DNA of 64,000 nt from Kosakonia sacchari SP1. GTDB taxonomy: Bacteria > Pseudomonadota > Gammaproteobacteria > Enterobacterales > Enterobacteriaceae. Position numbers and translations under genes: made by a program. The stretch covers positions 4,836,001 through 4,900,000 of the forward strand of contig NZ_CP007215.2 in assembly GCF_000300455.3 (NCBI RefSeq), written 5' to 3'. The notes under the pieces were generated by a model that saw only the letters and a program-made list of their open reading frames with translations, searched no databases and was not told where the DNA came from. Shown here piece by piece: positions 61,598-64,000 of the stretch. The first letter of the stretch is position 1. Every line of letters begins with the position of its first letter.

Positions 61598-62962
61598 TTA
61601 CTTACCAATACAGAAACTTGAGAAAATGCGTCCCAGCAAATCGTCTGAGGTAAATTCGCCAGTGATTTCACTTAAGTTCTGCTGTGCCAGGCGCAGCTCT
61701 TCGGCAAGCAGTTCACCCGCCCATGCACCTAACAGCTGCGATTTGCCCTGTTGCAGATGCTCTGCGGCCGTTTCCAGCGCTTGTAAATGACGACGACGCG
61801 CGAGGAAGCCGCCCTCCATGCTGGTGTCAAAGCCCATACTCTGTTTAAGATGCTGACGTAACACATCCACACCTTCACCGGTTCGTGCTGACAGACGAAC
61901 AAGTGAGTGATTATTCACTTCACTAAGACCCAGCGGTTCGCCAGTTACGTCGGCTTTATTGCGCACCACGGTAATCGGTAGTTTCGCTGGCAAACGGGCA
62001 ATAAAATCAGGCCAGATCGCCGCCGGGTCAACGGCATCGGTAGTGGTGCCATCCACCATAAACAGCACGCGGTCGGCTTGCTCGATCTCCTGCCAGGCGC
62101 GTTCAATACCAATCCGTTCCACTTCGTCGCTGGCTTCGCGCAGCCCGGCGGTATCAATGATATGCAGCGGCATACCGTCGATATGAATATGTTCGCGCAG
62201 CACGTCGCGAGTGGTACCGGCGATATCGGTGACGATTGCCGCTTCGCGCCCGGCCATCGCGTTCAGCAGGCTCGATTTCCCGGCATTTGGGCGTCCGGCA
62301 ATGACGACCTTCATCCCTTCGCGCAGCAGGCTACCCTGACGCGCTTCGGCGCGTACGGCGTCCAGATCGGCGATAACGTTATTCAGTTGCGCTTCGATTT
62401 TGCCATCGGAGAGGAAATCGATCTCCTCATCCGGAAAATCAATCGCCGCTTCGACGTAGATGCGCAGGTGAGTAAGTGCTTCCACCAGGTGATTCACGCG
62501 GGCGGAAAACGCGCCCTGCAATGAGTTAACCGCCGAACGTGCCGCCTGCTCAGAACTGGCATCAATCAGGTCGGCAATCGCCTCGGCCTGCGCCAGGTCG
62601 AGCTTGTCATTAAGGAATGCGCGTTCAGAGAACTCACCCGGATTGGCGATACGCAGCCCAGGCAGCGTCAGGATGCGTTTTAACAGCAGATCGAGAATCA
62701 CCGGGCCGCCGTGGCCTTGCAGCTCCAGCACGTCTTCACCGGTGAAAGAATTCGGGCCGGGGAACCACAGTGCAATGCCCTGGTCCAGCGCGGTGCCGTC
62801 GACATCCATAAACGGCAGATAGTCGGCATAACGCGGTTTCGGGAGCTTGCCCAGCACCGCTTGCGCTACATCGCGTGCTTTGCTGCCTGAAATACGCAGG
62901 ATGCCTACGCCACCGCGTCCCGGTGGGGTTGCCTGGGCGACAATCGTGTCGTTGTGGTTCAT
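61598..62962 (-). CDS. mnmE: MnmE (TrmE), tRNA-modifying GTPase
   Basis: MnmE is the partner of MnmG in wobble-uridine modification. It has 454 aa, equal to E. coli. An N-terminal folate-binding domain ([21 protein letters not shown]) precedes a G domain with G1 GRPNAGKS near residue 223, G3 DTAG and G4 NKAD. The C terminus is the conserved FCIGK, whose Cys is needed for modification. Confidence 0.98.
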   Translation of the reverse strand: MNHNDTIVAQATPPGRGGVGILRISGSKARDVAQAVLGKLPKPRYADYLPFMDVDGTALDQGIALWFPGPNSFTGEDVLELQGHGGPVILDLLLKRILTLPGLRIANPGEFSERAFLNDKLDLAQAEAIADLIDASSEQAARSAVNSLQGAFSARVNHLVEALTHLRIYVEAAIDFPDEEIDFLSDGKIEAQLNNVIADLDAVRAEARQGSLLREGMKVVIAGRPNAGKSSLLNAMAGREAAIVTDIAGTTRDVLREHIHIDGMPLHIIDTAGLREASDEVERIGIERAWQEIEQADRVLFMVDGTTTDAVDPAAIWPDFIARLPAKLPITVVRNKADVTGEPLGLSEVNNHSLVRLSARTGEGVDVLRQHLKQSMGFDTSMEGGFLARRRHLQALETAAEHLQQGKSQLLGAWAGELLAEELRLAQQNLSEITGEFTSDDLLGRIFSSFCIGK

Positions 62963-62991
62963 GGTTTATTATCCGAAATCTCAAAATAAGA

Positions 62992-63013
62992 AAGGCGGTC
63001 AGTTGACCGCCTT
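62992..63013 (-). terminator. Hairpin between yidC and mnmE
   Basis: AAGGCGGTCA-GT-TGACCGCCTT is a perfect 10-bp inverted repeat 22 bases after the yidC stop, followed by a U-containing tract on the minus strand. It may set the level of mnmE readthrough. Confidence 0.75.
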
Positions 63014-63034
63014 CCGTAGAGCTATGACTTACTG

Positions 63035-64000
63035 TCAGGAGCTTTTCTTCTCGCGGCTATGCAAACCGCGTTTCTCCAGACCACGGTAAATCAGTTGCTG
63101 CTGAATGATGGTCACCAGGTTGCTGACGATATAGTACAGCACCAGACCTGACGGGAACCACAGGAAGAACACCGTGAAGATGACCGGCATAAAGGTCATG
63201 ATCTTCTGCTGCATCGGGTCGGTCACGGTGGTCGGCGACATCTTCTGAATGAAGAACATCGTTACGCCCATCAGGATCGGCAGGATGTAGTACGGGTCTT
63301 GCGCGGACAAGTCGTGGATCCACAGGGCGAACGGCGCGTGGCGCAGCTCAACGGAACCCATCAGCATGTAGTACAGTGCAAGGAAGATTGGCATCTGAAT
63401 CAGCAGCGGGAAACAGCCACCTAGCGGGTTCACTTTTTCCGCTTTGTACATCGCCATCATTTCCTGGCTCATACGCTGTTTGTCATCGCCTAAACGCTCA
63501 CGCATCGCCTGAATTTTCGGCTGCAGCATGCGCATTTTCGCCATGGAGGTGTACTGCGCTTTAGTCAGCGGGTACATGATGCCACGTACGATAAAGGTGA
63601 TGGCGATGATGGCGAAGCCCCAGTTGCCGAGGAAGCTATGGATCCATTTCAGCAGCTTGAACAGCGGCTGAGAGATGAACCACAACCAGCCGTAATCCAC
63701 GGTCAGGTCCAGGTGCGGTGCCGCAGCAGCCATTTTGTCCTGAATCTCCGGGCCTACCCACAGGGTGCTGTTTAGCGCGGTAGTCTGGCCAGGCTGAACA
63801 ATCACCGGCTGGGATTTGTAGCCGATAGCGGCCACGCCATTACCCAGATTGCTGGTGTAGAAGTTATTGGCACTGTTGCTGTTCGGGATCCACGCGGTAG
63901 CGAAATACTGTTGCAGCATCGCAACCCAACCGCCATTGGAGCTGACGTTCAGGTTTTCGTTATCGGCGATGGTGTCGAATTTGTATTTCTCATACTTCGC
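63035..64000 (-). CDS. yidC: Membrane protein insertase YidC, C-terminal part
   Basis: This is the last 321 residues of YidC (548 in E. coli); the N-terminal helix and most of the periplasmic domain lie beyond the window, and the frame stays open to base 64000. The five conserved transmembrane segments are present, including [18 protein letters not shown] with the positively charged groove Arg and the [19 protein letters not shown] helix. It ends in the basic ribosome-binding tail HSREKKSS. It inserts proteins into the inner membrane with SecYEG or alone. Confidence 0.98.
   Translation of the reverse strand, partial: AKYEKYKFDTIADNENLNVSSNGGWVAMLQQYFATAWIPNSNSANNFYTSNLGNGVAAIGYKSQPVIVQPGQTTALNSTLWVGPEIQDKMAAAAPHLDLTVDYGWLWFISQPLFKLLKWIHSFLGNWGFAIIAITFIVRGIMYPLTKAQYTSMAKMRMLQPKIQAMRERLGDDKQRMSQEMMAMYKAEKVNPLGGCFPLLIQMPIFLALYYMLMGSVELRHAPFALWIHDLSAQDPYYILPILMGVTMFFIQKMSPTTVTDPMQQKIMTFMPVIFTVFFLWFPSGLVLYYIVSNLVTIIQQQLIYRGLEKRGLHSREKKSS

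Overview
The window is a 64 kb stretch of enterobacterial chromosome that contains the replication origin (oriC, about 34.1-34.4 kb). Protein sequences are close to Escherichia/Salmonella/Enterobacter orthologues throughout, and lengths agree almost residue for residue (PolA 928, NtrC 469, HemN 457, MnmG 629, AtpA 513). It is not typical E. coli: the tryptophanase operon is missing beside mnmE, the E. coli genes between phoU and cbrC are replaced, and a family-9 pectate lyase gene sits between atpC and glmU. A non-Escherichia member of Enterobacteriaceae (Enterobacter/Kosakonia/Klebsiella-like or a relative) is the best reading. The sequence alone does not fix the genus.

Layout. 1-12.9 kb: end of glnL, glnG, yshB, hemN, a possible 57-residue membrane microprotein, yihI, csrC RNA, engB, Spot 42 RNA, polA, yihG, dsbA, srkA, yihD, mobA, mobB. 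13.0-18.6 kb: one complete rRNA operon on the minus strand (P1/P2, 16S, tRNA-Glu, 23S, 5S) with an ERIC-like element in its 23S-5S spacer. 18.7-31.9 kb: yieP, hsrA, the ribose operon rbsDACBKR, kup, ravA-viaA. 31.9-37.0 kb: asnA, asnC, mioC, oriC, mnmG, rsmG. 37.6-44.5 kb: the ATP synthase operon atpIBEFHAGDC. 44.6-47.3 kb: an accessory insert with two perfect CRP palindromes, a 23-codon ORF and a secreted or periplasmic PL9 lyase preceded by two KdgR-like boxes. 47.3-56.3 kb: glmUS, an unrecognised four-helix membrane protein, and the Pho-box-led pstSCAB-phoU operon. 56.3-64 kb: an ADP-ribosylglycohydrolase, cbrC-like, yieH, adeP, chrR, yieE, mnmE and the 3' part of yidC.

Genome organisation. 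The rRNA operon carries the flank of E. coli rrnA on its 5S side (mobB) and the flank of E. coli rrnC on its 16S side (yieP). The roughly 90 kb that separates these two operons in E. coli K-12 is not here. This is the signature of an rrn-rrn rearrangement, or of an assembly join across a repeat. Most genes run away from oriC.

Points most worth following: the atpC-glmU insert with its paired CRP and KdgR sites, the ERIC-like element inside the rRNA transcript, the hybrid rrn context, and the small ORFs at 3452-3625 and 44742-44813.
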